From NCBI GenBank assembly GCA_958298945.1, contig OY282606.1:27377740-27441739 (forward strand): 64,000 nt of DNA, given 5' to 3'. The notes under the pieces are model-generated. The model was not told the DNA's origin. It searched no databases and saw nothing but the letters and a program-made list of their open reading frames with translations. The position numbers and the translations under genes were made by a program. The DNA comes from Atherix ibis (lineage: Eukaryota; Arthropoda; Insecta; Diptera; Athericidae). The first letter of the stretch is position 1. Every line of letters begins with the position of its first letter. This document shows, one piece after another, positions 34,998 to 44,960 of the stretch.

Positions 34998-37900
34998 TTA
35001 TATTTTGTGGAGCAGATTAGTATGTTGTAGAAGATTAAATAGGGGACTAGGGAATGGAGTTGTTGGATCGAGGAGCTCCATAATGGGAGGAATCCTGCTC
35101 GCAAAGTAGTTCTTGGTTATGTGGCATTCCTGTAGAATATGGTAGACAGTGAAATGGGTGCCACAGGATTGGCAGAAGGGACGGTTGGTGTTGCCAAAAA
35201 GGAAGTTATGGGTAAGAGCAGTATGTCCAATCCGGATTCTGAGGAGCTTTCGCGCCCAGAATTTCGGTATGGATGTTGAATACACTGGTTTGTTAGTGGT
35301 TCTCCAATGAGTCGACAAAAAAGTGTCGCTATTGGTCCAGTCATCGTGTCTGGGGATGGCTAAAGGTGTTAGTTGCCATTCTGTTAGTAGGCGAGGCAGA
35401 TTGGGAATGACTGTGATCACTGGCCGACGGAGTGTTTCTCCAGCCAACTTGTCAGCACTTTCATTACCCACAATTCCCACATGCCCTGGCACCCATTGCA
35501 ACTCGACACTCCTATTGCTAAGTAGGCTATGACGAATTGCGCTAAGTACTGGGTCACTCGATGGGCCACAAATGGCTTTAAGGGCGGCAAGGCTGTCGCT
35601 AAAAATAATAACGTTTTGTTGGCTGGGAATATTGGTCGCAATTTCAATTGCCGTTTTGATGGCCCACAGCTCCCCGTAATATGGAGCTGCCCTATAAGGG
35701 AAGATTCCACAACATAGTGTGCGGGTGCTGCAGCCAAAAAGTTCGACGACCGCAAAAGATGTAATATCGGTGTCAGCGGCGGCATCAGTGAACAACAGTC
35801 GATGATGTTTTAATCCGTCCAACTGTTCAAGGAACAATTTCCTATATGTGGATGGATCAGTTCTAGCCTTCTTAAACCTGTCAAGAGAAGCAGTCACTTT
35901 CAACTTTGCTCCTAACCATGGTTTCCAATCTGGGTGTGGAAGGGAAGTTTGGAAATCGACGGGGAGGATGGATGAATTTCTTTCAAGGTGGGATATTAAT
36001 AAGGATAGCGATGATGAATTCCTTTTTGAGCTGGGGGAGATGATAATGTTTTTTATTAAAGTGTGGAGGGGATAATTTGGAAGGCATAGGTTTTTGTAAA
36101 TTAAACTTAGGCGGGCTTTGTGAAGATAGAGAAAAATAGGTTTTCGACCAGTCTCTATCAGTATGGATTCCACCGGAGATGTCCGATGTGCTCCACTGGC
36201 TAGTCTAATACAACGGTTTACCGCTGCCTCGACTAGTTTTTTCCCTGCTATTGGCACACTGACACATATAGTGAGGAAATAGAGCAAGGTCCCGTCCAAA
36301 AGGGCGTTGGTTACTCTAATTGCCTCACTTTGTCTTACCTTACTTTTGCTGCTGACTAAAATTTTTACCATTCGGAGAATGATATTAATTTTGTCAACAG
36401 CATTTTTAATCTGAAGATTCCATTTTCCTCCACGGGCAATTGAGATACCCAGGATTTTCATGGAATCGTTTGGGCGGAGAGGGAAGGGGGTTAGTGACGA
36501 GTCCGATAAACTACAATTTTTTTTCCTGCAAACATGAAGGCAAGGTGGGTTCGATGTACAGATAACCGCACCGTTTATGCTGCTCCAAGTGTTGATGTTG
36601 CGGATGGCGTTATTTATTTGTTGCTGAAGATCAGCACCAGATACAAGTATAAAAATATTGTCGGCATATATGTAGTGGTTAAAGGATGATAGTTGGTGGG
36701 AAAGGGAGTGAATATATATATTGAATAGGATCGTTGATAAGGGGGATCCTTGTGGGATGCCGTTTTTCATTTCGCGTTTTGACGAAAAATGACCGTTGGC
36801 GCGTACCGTGAAGGTTCTACCAGTTAGGTAGGAACGTAGTAATGCCAATATTGCAGAGTCTACTCCCCACTCTGCCATCTGTAAGAGTACCCTATGTGGG
36901 CAAATTCGGTCATACGCCTTTTCTAGGTCGAAGGACAACAGTAAACCACAATGTCTACGTTTGTAGCAATTGTGGATTGAATGTTGGAGTTCAAGTAGCA
37001 TACTCAGAGTTCCTCTGCCTGACCTGTAGGCATGTTGTTGGGGATTGAGTCTATTGTCAAGCGCCTGGTTAAGTCTTGTAGCTAAGATCTTTTCCAGGAT
37101 CTTGGAAGTGCAAGGCAGTAATGAAATTGGTCTAAAATTGTTAGCCGAAGAATGGGAGAGATTTTTCTTGGGAACTGGAATGGCTGTTGCGACCTTCCAG
37201 GAATTTGGGAAAATAGATTTTTCCAGAATTTTGTTAAAGAGGTTGACAATTCTAATATGAAAGGTCGAAGATGCCTCTTTAATCATTTTAAAAGAAACCT
37301 TGTCCCTACCAGGTGTGGTACCCTTGAAAGAATTCAACGAAAAGTTGAACTCCGCAAGCGTTACTGGCTGGTTCAAGATTAGGGTGGAGGCTGACGGTAT
37401 AGGCGAGAGATTTTCCGTGAAGTATTGTTTCTCTCTACGACATGAATCACTAAGGTGGTTGTTGGATGAAAACGAGGCCCAGGAAAGTGCCAGTTCCTCA
37501 ACGATAGCTGTCGAGTCGGATATAATTCCATTCTCAGACTCAATAGATGGGATAATCCCATTTTTTTGGCGACCAAGAATGCAGTTAATACCTCTCCATG
37601 CTTCTTTCGGTGAAGTTCGGGAATCAATTGAGGTGGTGAAGTTATTCCAAGCGGTTCGCTTGGCTTGTTTCACTGCTCTTTTAACTCGAGCAGTCCTGAG
37701 TCTCAATTCGATGAGATTAGTCGTACTGGAAAAACGAGAGTAGTCTTTCCAGGCCGTATTTCTTTCACGTCGTAATGTTGCGATTTCATGGGTATACCAT
37801 TTAGGTTGTTTTTTAGACATGCCAGCTGAAGAGGGAATTGTCCCAGCAGCTGCACGTCTGAAGATTTTTATCACGTTTTCTGCCTCAAGGTTAGGAGATT

Positions 37901-38699
37901 GGGCAACGGGTAGGTCAGCAGAAGCTTTGAAAATCGCAGCTCTGTAATTTTCCCAATTTGCGCGCTCTTCTATGAACCGTGACAGTGGTTTTATTTTAAC
38001 GTGCGCTACATTTGCCTCCACAAGTATGGGCAAGTGGTCACTTCCTTCGAGGAAGCCATGAACTTTCCATGAATATAAACCAAAGTTCCGTGTAAGAACG
38101 AAGGTGAGGTCGAGAACAGAGGTAGTACCTCTGGTTGAGAAAAAGGTTGGTGAACCATCGTTTAGTAGAGTGAAGCTCGAATCGGTAGAGTTGAGCCATT
38201 CCTCGAAGATTTTCCCGCGCCAACAGGTTCTTGGGGAACTCCAAGCATGACTGTGGGCATTGAAATCTCCAAGGATGATGGTATTTTCAGGTAATTGGCT
38301 AATTAGACCTTGCCAATCTGCTTGAGAAAAACGTAGGCTGTGTTCAATATATATATTGGCAATGTGGACTTTGGGAGAGGTATTTACAGAAATAAGGATT
38401 GTCAAAAAATTTGTTGAAATGTGAATTTGTGAGTAGGATATGGAGGGGTGTATGAGGAAACATACACCACCTCTTTTATTGTTGTTACTTTTGTTGTAAA
38501 ACAAACATTGGTATTTTTGGTAAAATGGTTGGTTGTAGGAGTGAGGTAATTTGGTTTCTTGCAAAGCAACTATTTTTGGAGAGTACTGACTTAGCAGCAG
38601 GCTCAGACCTTCTAGGTTATTAAGGAACCCGTAGATGTTCCATTGCAAAATGGAACATCTGGCGTTGTTACTTATTCCATTTCTATGGAAAATTACCAT
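34998..38699 (-). CDS. LINE ORF2: endonuclease, reverse transcriptase, RNase H
   Basis: 1,233 codons, uninterrupted. The apurinic-type endonuclease is at the N terminus: ILQWNIYG, LQETKL, ILGDFNAHSHAW and SDHLPI hold the usual Asn, Glu, Asp and His. RT occupies the middle: FRPISLLPCTSKILEKI, FDLEKAYDRI, IPQGSPLSTILFNIY, and YADN at residues about 678-681, where the family usually has YADD. RNase H follows from about residue 970: FTDAAAD, GELWAI, FSDSLAAL and GNESADKLAG. A CCHC knuckle (CQSCGTHFTVYHILQEC) lies near the C terminus. It would perform nicking and target-primed cDNA synthesis. The Asp-to-Asn change may impair catalysis. Confidence 0.9.
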   Translation of the reverse strand: MVIFHRNGISNNARCSILQWNIYGFLNNLEGLSLLLSQYSPKIVALQETKLPHSYNQPFYQKYQCLFYNKSNNNKRGGVCFLIHPSISYSQIHISTNFLTILISVNTSPKVHIANIYIEHSLRFSQADWQGLISQLPENTIILGDFNAHSHAWSSPRTCWRGKIFEEWLNSTDSSFTLLNDGSPTFFSTRGTTSVLDLTFVLTRNFGLYSWKVHGFLEGSDHLPILVEANVAHVKIKPLSRFIEERANWENYRAAIFKASADLPVAQSPNLEAENVIKIFRRAAAGTIPSSAGMSKKQPKWYTHEIATLRRERNTAWKDYSRFSSTTNLIELRLRTARVKRAVKQAKRTAWNNFTTSIDSRTSPKEAWRGINCILGRQKNGIIPSIESENGIISDSTAIVEELALSWASFSSNNHLSDSCRREKQYFTENLSPIPSASTLILNQPVTLAEFNFSLNSFKGTTPGRDKVSFKMIKEASSTFHIRIVNLFNKILEKSIFPNSWKVATAIPVPKKNLSHSSANNFRPISLLPCTSKILEKILATRLNQALDNRLNPQQHAYRSGRGTLSMLLELQHSIHNCYKRRHCGLLLSFDLEKAYDRICPHRVLLQMAEWGVDSAILALLRSYLTGRTFTVRANGHFSSKREMKNGIPQGSPLSTILFNIYIHSLSHQLSSFNHYIYADNIFILVSGADLQQQINNAIRNINTWSSINGAVICTSNPPCLHVCRKKNCSLSDSSLTPFPLRPNDSMKILGISIARGGKWNLQIKNAVDKINIILRMVKILVSSKSKVRQSEAIRVTNALLDGTLLYFLTICVSVPIAGKKLVEAAVNRCIRLASGAHRTSPVESILIETGRKPIFLYLHKARLSLIYKNLCLPNYPLHTLIKNIIISPSSKRNSSSLSLLISHLERNSSILPVDFQTSLPHPDWKPWLGAKLKVTASLDRFKKARTDPSTYRKLFLEQLDGLKHHRLLFTDAAADTDITSFAVVELFGCSTRTLCCGIFPYRAAPYYGELWAIKTAIEIATNIPSQQNVIIFSDSLAALKAICGPSSDPVLSAIRHSLLSNRSVELQWVPGHVGIVGNESADKLAGETLRRPVITVIPNLPRLLTEWQLTPLAIPRHDDWTNSDTFLSTHWRTTNKPVYSTSIPKFWARKLLRIRIGHTALTHNFLFGNTNRPFCQSCGTHFTVYHILQECHITKNYFASRIPPIMELLDPTTPFPSPLFNLLQHTNLLHKI

Positions 38700-38889
38700 A
38701 GTTGAAGGTTAGGCAAGCTAAAAACTAGAACAGTAATCTGCCCAGAAGTAGTGCTGCATGAAGGGAGAAAAATATGGTGGAGAAGAACTGGACTGTAAGT
38801 CTGTGAACCATTAGAGGTTTGCCGAAAGGCATACCACTTCTTGTTCACCAGATTGCAGGATCGTACTCTTAGAAAAAACATTAGCAATG

Positions 38890-40320
38890 TTATTTTTTGG
38901 AGCTTGTTCCTGGTTTACCAGACTTCATTTTTTGTGCTAAGGTAAGAACCGTGTTGCGATCTTCTGGATCGAGGTCTTTTAACGTGCTAATTAGTATAGC
39001 AACTTGTTCACTGGTGGATCGGGGGTGGGTTGACGGTGTTTGGGAATTTGAGAGTGGGGATTTTGATGGGGTGGTAATTGATTTATCAGAAGAGGTGTTG
39101 ATTCCTGTATTTATATAAGGTTTTTTGACCATTGGCGTTAAAGAATTTAGCTTACGCTCAAAGGCTTTTCTGGAAGGAGAGGGTGAAATTTTTTTGGATG
39201 TGAGAGGGGATGGTGGCAGTGGTAAAGTGGACGCAGAAGGCGTTGGTGGCAATGATGAGGATGCTGATGTATTAACTGAATGAGATGACGCACGGACTGC
39301 TTGTGCAAAGGAGGTGTTCGATTTTAGTGTGGAGGCATCCATTTGAGATTTTTTGAATATTGTTGTTGCTGCAGCCATGGAACATTTGTTGTCCGTCATA
39401 ACTTTAAGAATAGTTTTTCTCTCCGCGTACGAAGGGCAACAACGGTCTCCTGAGGTGTGTGAGTCTGTTTTGCAGTTAACGCAAAATACACGTGTACATG
39501 CCTTTTCAAGATGGGGCGCAAGTCCACAATTAGCACATACCGTCGAAGCCTTACAGTATTTAGCTGTATGGCCCAGTACTTGGCAGTTGCGACATCTCAT
39601 GGGGTTCGGATAATATGTTTTCACATCAAATCTGTGGAAAAGGATGTTGAGGTTGGAAGGGAGTTCGTACGCGTCAAAGGTCAGAACAACAATACCCGTA
39701 AATGACTGGGTACCGTCGCGCGTAGAGATTATTTTTCTAGCCTCTACCACGTTGTAATCAATAAGGTTGCTGACGATTTCCTCTTCGGATGTATTTGCAA
39801 GCCACTTGCAAAAAATCGTGCCCTTTACTTGGTTGAGGGAGGGGTGAAGTGTGAAATTTAATTTGATATCATTGATAAAAACCGGTTTGGCGTGAATAAA
39901 TTTTTCGGCCGAAAATCTTGTTTTGGTTGTTAGCAATAGATCACCGTTACGATAATCGTTTATTTTAAGAATATCATTGCTGATATTCTTGAGAGCCAGA
40001 CTGGTTTTAAAAGGACAGAGTTGGTTCGCTCTGAATTTTGCCTCGGGTGAAGTAGAAATAACTAGAAAGCGCGGATGTTCGGAAATTTTAGTCGGAAGGG
40101 AGGGGAAGTTAACCAATTTGTTTAATACAGATAGGTTCGTGTTTGTTTGGTTGTGATTGTAGTGATTGTTATTTATATTTTTGGTGGTGGTATTGATGGA
40201 TTGGTTTAGTCTGGCTCTTTTCGTAGATTTTGTGGTAGAGGCGTCGAGAATTGTAAGGGATATACCTGTATCTGGTGGCGAGGGGGGGTCCGGTGGCCTG
40301 ACGTCGACGTCCACGTCCAT
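38890..40320 (-). CDS. LINE ORF1, nucleic-acid-binding gag-like protein
   Basis: 476 codons. The start is the first ATG after a 205-nt leader, and an Asp/Pro-rich N terminus follows. The centre is a basic domain ending in MRCRNCQVLGHTAKYC, the first of three CCHC zinc knuckles; the others are VCANCGLAPHLEKAC and FCVNCKTDSHTSGDRC. The C-terminal 150 residues are Ser/Thr/Pro-rich and probably disordered. ORF1 proteins of this kind coat the element RNA and are needed for target-primed reverse transcription. The ORF is intact and ends 190 nt before ORF2 begins, so ORF2 probably needs reinitiation or an internal entry mechanism. Confidence 0.85.
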   Translation of the reverse strand: MDVDVDVRPPDPPSPPDTGISLTILDASTTKSTKRARLNQSINTTTKNINNNHYNHNQTNTNLSVLNKLVNFPSLPTKISEHPRFLVISTSPEAKFRANQLCPFKTSLALKNISNDILKINDYRNGDLLLTTKTRFSAEKFIHAKPVFINDIKLNFTLHPSLNQVKGTIFCKWLANTSEEEIVSNLIDYNVVEARKIISTRDGTQSFTGIVVLTFDAYELPSNLNILFHRFDVKTYYPNPMRCRNCQVLGHTAKYCKASTVCANCGLAPHLEKACTRVFCVNCKTDSHTSGDRCCPSYAERKTILKVMTDNKCSMAAATTIFKKSQMDASTLKSNTSFAQAVRASSHSVNTSASSSLPPTPSASTLPLPPSPLTSKKISPSPSRKAFERKLNSLTPMVKKPYINTGINTSSDKSITTPSKSPLSNSQTPSTHPRSTSEQVAILISTLKDLDPEDRNTVLTLAQKMKSGKPGTSSKK

Positions 40321-40525
40321 TGTTATGGGTTTAGCAACTCTTTATTTCACTCGATTATTATACTATTTGTAGTCTATTTATAGTCTGTACACTATTTTTT
40401 CTCTCTTTTTTCCACGCAATTAGATTAGACACTCTCACTTCAATAATAATAGTTTATCACAATGGATTTTTCTACACCGAAATCAAAAACGTGACCGCTC
40501 TGTTCAAGAGTTCAAACACGAGTGC
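40321..40525 (-). promoter_or_regulatory. LINE 5' UTR with presumed internal promoter
   Basis: About 205 nt between the target duplication and the ORF1 start. LINEs of this type normally carry a promoter inside the transcribed leader. I see no TATA box near the end and cannot define the initiator. The role is inferred from position only. Confidence 0.45.
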
Positions 40526-40870
40526 AGCGTCCGTGTTGTTGCACTGACTCTCTTACTAGCGCACTCAGCAGAGACCATCCATGTTATTTGACTAACGCTG
40601 CCTGCGAGAACAGCTCCCGTAACATTTACTAGCGCACGCAGTCGAATATGTCCATTCGCAGAGAAGCGTCCGTGTTGTTGGACTGACGTTCTTACTAGCG
40701 CACTCAGCAGAGAACACTCAAGTTGTTTGACTGACACTCAAGTTGTTTGCCTGCGACAGCAGCTCCCGTAAAATTAAACGTGCGCAGAAACCGTCCGTGT
40801 TGTTTGACTTATTTGAGTCAAACGTGCGTATGTCTCGATACTGCCAATAAAGGCAGCGTCAGCAAAAACG
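40526..40870. repeat. GC-richer satellite, about 140-bp unit (right part)
   Basis: Continuation of 34064-34846. Two recognisable units (gtgttgttgcactgactctc and gtgttgttggactgacgttc) are followed by degenerate half-units. Near the end, aaaggcagcgtcag is the reverse complement of the array word ctgacgctgccttt, so the terminus includes a small inversion. Confidence 0.85.
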
Positions 40871-40936
40871 ATTTGCGGCATCGTTTTAATAACAATTGCA
40901 TTAATTATATTTATATAATGATTAATACATTAAATA

Positions 40937-42254
40937 TAAAGGGTTTTCGAATAAGAGTGATATTATTTCTTTTCAACAAAAAAAACACACTAATAGTTAA
41001 GGAAATTCAAATGTTTTTTTATTTAATGTGAAGTACAATCGATACAATTGATTTCTGAATAAAACGTCATTCAAATGGCCTCCACGACTTCTTTTGAAGG
41101 AACGAATTCGATGAACCCAATTTTCAAGCTTTTTTTCCACTAAATCAAGTCGTATGTCATGAATAGCACATTCAGTATTGACTTATAAAGCTTGAAGAGA
41201 GTCTGGTTTATTGCTAAAGACCAATGACTTCAAATAACCCCACAAGAAATAGTCTAATAGTGTTAAATCACAACTTCTTGAAAGACATTCAATGTCACAA
41301 TTTCTTGAAATAATCGAATCTCAAAACTTTTCTCGCAATAATTCGGTTGTTGCACGAGCTGTGTGGCACGTAGCCCCGTCTTTTTGGAACCAGATGTTGT
41401 CAAGATCAACTTCTTCCAATTTCGGTCATAAAAAGTTGGTTATCATCGATCTATACCGCTCTTCTTTGACAGTAACGGTGTTACCAGCCTCATTTCGAAA
41501 GAAGTACGGACCGATGATTGCACCAGACCAAAAACCACACCAAACTGTCAATTAAGGTGAATGTATTGGGTGTTCATGAATAATTTGTGGATTTTCTTCG
41601 CACCAGAATCGACAGTTTTGTTTATTTACCGCACCACTCAGATGAAAGTGAGCCTCATCGGAGAATATGATTTTCTTAAAAAATCGTTATCGTTTTCAAG
41701 TTGTTCCAAGACAAAATCAGCAAATTCACGACGTTTAGGGTGGTCCAATGGCTTCAGTTCTTGAGTGATAACAATTTGATGCGGATGCAAGCCCAAATCC
41801 TTTCTCAAAATCCGCCAGAGTGTGGTTTGAGACAGCCCCAATTCTTCAGAACGTCTTGGAATCGACAAATTGCGGTCTTCAGCAACACTTGCCTGAATGG
41901 CAGCAATATTTTCATAACTTCGAGCGGTTCTATGTCTTATTGTCACTTGAAAATTATGTAAAGAAAATGTACGCTCAAAATTTTTAACAATTCAACGAAT
42001 AGCGAGCACAGTTGGACGATTATTACGACCATAAAATGTCTAAAGCGCACGAAAAGTTGCTATTGGAGAACGATTATTTTGATTATAAAATTGAATAATT
42101 TGTAAACGTTGTTCTTGCGTATATTTCTCCATGATGAAATTGTAAACATTACTGAATTATTCAAATAAAACAAAAAAAAAACAAATTATGACATATTACA
42201 AATGGCCGAAACGTCACTTAGAAATCATATCAATCTTATTGGAAAACCCTATAT
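40937..42254 (-). mobile_element. DD41D Tc1/mariner element, almost full length
   Basis: About 1.3 kb. The left end, agggttttcgaataagagtg, and the right end, read inverted as agggttttccaataagattg, form terminal repeats of roughly 30 bp. TA flanks are plausible. It carries one transposase relic on -. It sits 70 bp from the end of the 140-bp satellite. Confidence 0.75.
41000..42132 (-). pseudogene. DD41D-type transposase, broken
   Basis: The start at 42132 gives MEKYTQEQRLQIIQFY; stops follow at RAL-stop and AIR-stop. The longest open piece (41638-41946) covers RHRTARSYENIAAI and LGLSQTTLWRILRKDLGL, the paired helix-turn-helix domain. Then come the catalytic residues: IIFSDEAHFHL (first Asp), FQKDGATCHTA (second Asp) and CDLTLLDYFLWGY (third Asp). 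Exactly 41 positions separate the second and third Asp, the DD41D spacing (rosa/Visitor-like group). The C terminus is RSRGGHLNDV. At least four stops make it inactive. Confidence 0.8.
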
Positions 42255-42259
42255 AATCA

Positions 42260-43815
42260 TATTTAATTTTAAATTTCTCGTGAAATTTTCTGGGTGTTCT
42301 GTAGTATCGCAGGTCCTTCCCACAATACGCCACCGATTGAAGCTCTTGCTTCGGAAATTAATTATTTATTATTTGCCATTTTTTTAAACTAAAAACTGTA
42401 CTATTCAAAATAAATAAATACGAAATGAAATTATTTCCCTTTTCCTATAAAACAAACAGACGAAAATACCATCAAGTGGCGATGAATAGTTATGTTACTA
42501 CAATACTCTGTGTTAGAGGCTTTTTATTTTTCGATGTTACTAATTTTATTCAGTTTTTTTAATAATAATATGTATAAATATTTTTTTGTTGATTTTATAA
42601 AATATGAGTTAGGATTAATACTTTTTTTTTGCTCGATTTTTTAGAAAAACATATATTGTAGTTCTTTTTTTCCATCTTATACGGTTTTTTAATTCCACGA
42701 TTCTGGAACACATCCTCTCCTCAATTTTGCTTTATGAAAAATATCTTTTTTACACGATTTTATTTTAATACACGGATTTTGTATCTACCATTTGAAAAAG
42801 AATTGGGTGTATAGTAAATCTAGTTATAGCAAAAAAAAAGATTGTCTTAAGGAAAAGTCTATCTTTTGTACTTTAAGTATTTGCTAGACATTCGTTCTAC
42901 ATTAACCCCTTCCCCCAACACCCCTCTTAAAAAATTGTAACGATTATATTAAAACAAACGAGAAAAGATAATTTTATATTCTTTATGGTAATTTATAAAA
43001 TCATGTTTGAAAAGGTAAAATGAATAGAAAAACTAAACCTGGAGATTGTTTCGACTGAGAAGTTTCTTTTCCAGTTAACCTTCGATTATTCTCATAATAC
43101 TAACCTAAATGCATCCGTTCTTAACATTAATTGCATTTCACTGAATCTGGGACTATTTTCCCTATTAACCTAAGACCTAGTATAACATAATTTTATTTTC
43201 TAAATAAAGACTCTCACTTTTTTCTTTATGGTACACACACCAATCCAGTGGTTATGCCATCCATCATAATCTAGTATTCCTTAAACACTGTCGATTGGGG
43301 TATGTGGAGTGTCTCTTTGAAGGTTTTTCTGCTGTCATTTGTTTTTACTATTTCCCACCTGACGAGTTTTTTTCCTTATTTCAGTTTTTATACAATCCTG
43401 AACTTGTAACAACTTTTTATTATTTATTTGAATAACATTGAACATGTAATTACCTGTGGATTCTGATTTAAAATGCTTCTGACTTAATTTTGAGTTGAGC
43501 CTTTGTGAATTGTAAAAAAAAAGTCCATTAGTAAATTTGTATTATTTTTTATTTACCTGTAATTTTTTGCACATATAATTTATATTGTATTTGTATTATT
43601 CTTAATGATCAAAGGTCACTACAGCAAAATTATAAATGAATAATATTCTTCTTTCCTTTTTTTTGCTTGTAGCATATTTGTAGATAATTAGCATAATCTA
43701 CATACTATTTTCTAGTTTATAACCTAAATAAATTGACATACTTTTATAATCACTATTAATATGTAAGTTTATTGAAAAAATGAAAATGAAATTAATAATT
43801 TAAAAAAAAAATCTC
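42260..43815. other. AT-rich, nothing recognised
   Basis: About 1.5 kb with long T-rich stretches. No transposase, RT or host exon could be read. A small cluster of C-rich text near 42905-42930 is not informative. Confidence 0.3.
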
Positions 43816-43819
43816 CTCT

Positions 43820-44520
43820 CACTGACTGATCCAATTTGTGCTCTGGAAAGTTAAATAAAATAAAATATATTTTAAAATTAGATTTTATTAAAAATTTTAT
43901 TTTATTATATTACTTAAATTTTGCCATTATTTATAAAGTAGTAAATTATTTAAATTATTGCCACAAGACTTTTTTGCAAGACCCTATTCTGTTAACTAAA
44001 TTTTCAATGGCTTTTTGCAATATTTGAAGCTGTAATTCGGCCACAACTTTTTTTAAATACTCTAAATTTTAAACATAATTTTCTATATAATTCTTCAATA
44101 AAAAGTATCTCAGAATTAAATCTTATAACCTTGGAGACCAATTGACATAACAAAATCCTGAAATAACGTGTCCTGCGACCTTTTCGCGCAATGTAATAAA
44201 ATGTATCATCTTGTGTGGCTTGTGGTGTCATTTTATTTAAATTGCATATGGTCCAAATTGAAATCTTCAAATTCACACTGAAAAAATACGGATATTATAC
44301 GGCTAAAGCGCTCTGAATTAACAGCAACCGTCTCTCATTCTTCATTTTCCAAGAAATACGGGCCAATGACAAGTCTAGACTAAAATGCACACCAAACAGT
44401 TACTTTTTTCAAATACAAGGGCTTTTCTACAATTATTTATGGACTTTTCGACTCATTTACCTTACATAGGGATAATTTTGCTTGTTCACGTATCTACTTT
44501 TCTTAGTCAATATTATAAAA
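43820..44520 (-). pseudogene. DD41D-like element relic
   Basis: The + strand left edge carries ccaatttgtgctctggaaag, matching the family terminal motif. On -, degenerate frames give GHVISGFCYVNWSPR, corresponding to GRVISR-GDVNWPPR, and an ATS-/ACHT-like region. 44004-44276 (-) is one of its ORF fragments. No intact catalytic residue pair. Confidence 0.5.
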
Positions 44521-44714
44521 TGGCATAATTTTAGTTTTAGTAAATATGACTTTAATTAATATATTTTTTTGAGAACTATTTAATGACAGAAATCTACTTT
44601 CCAAACTGTTAAATGGATTGACCTATGGCTATCAGTATTTTGCAATCCTATATCCAAAATCTTCAGGACTAGCCTAAGAGATGAAGAGTTAGGGTAAATA
44701 ATCAAAAAAAAGTG

Positions 44715-44960
44715 TTCATCTTACCTTTACTCTCCATCAAAAATCACCCATTTCTATGCACCTTAATGGCAATATTATTCCAACAAATGACAAAATACTC
44801 TTTCCTGGAATTAAACATTGAAACCCTCACACGAGACTACCAGAACTGGAAACTAACCGACATTATCTAAAACTACCCAGTCTACTTAACAATTATATCA
44901 AAGCTTATACTAAAATATAAAGTAGGTATTAATTTACAACACAATTTGGACATACAGTAT
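44715..44960 (+). pseudogene. jockey-like LINE RT fragment
   Basis: One frame reads FTLHQKSPISMHLNGNIIP followed by TNDKI-FLGI. This matches the V-F------P---LNG--IP---KYLGI segment after the RT catalytic core of jockey-type LINEs. It is short, degenerate and without flanking domains. Confidence 0.4.

Larger units (their letters stand above)
34834..40538 (-). mobile_element. full-length I-like LINE with target duplication
   Basis: The element spans 34847-40525 (5,679 bp) between direct copies of agcgtccgtgttg (34834-34846 and 40526-40538). Its 3' end is three TTTG/CAAA units. Order on -: 5' UTR about 205 nt, ORF1, 190-nt spacer, ORF2, 3' UTR about 150 nt. Both ORFs are uninterrupted, so insertion was recent. 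RNase H in ORF2 plus a three-knuckle ORF1 suggests the I group rather than jockey. The exact clade is an inference. Confidence 0.9.

Noticed and set aside
35323..39705. ORFs of 60-147 codons on + across the full-length LINE
   Set aside because: They are antisense shadows of ORF1 and ORF2 on -, with no domain of their own.
34064..40870. Telomeric or rDNA spacer identity of the 140-bp satellite
   Set aside because: No telomeric repeat (TTAGG-type) and no rRNA gene is present. The unit resembles neither.
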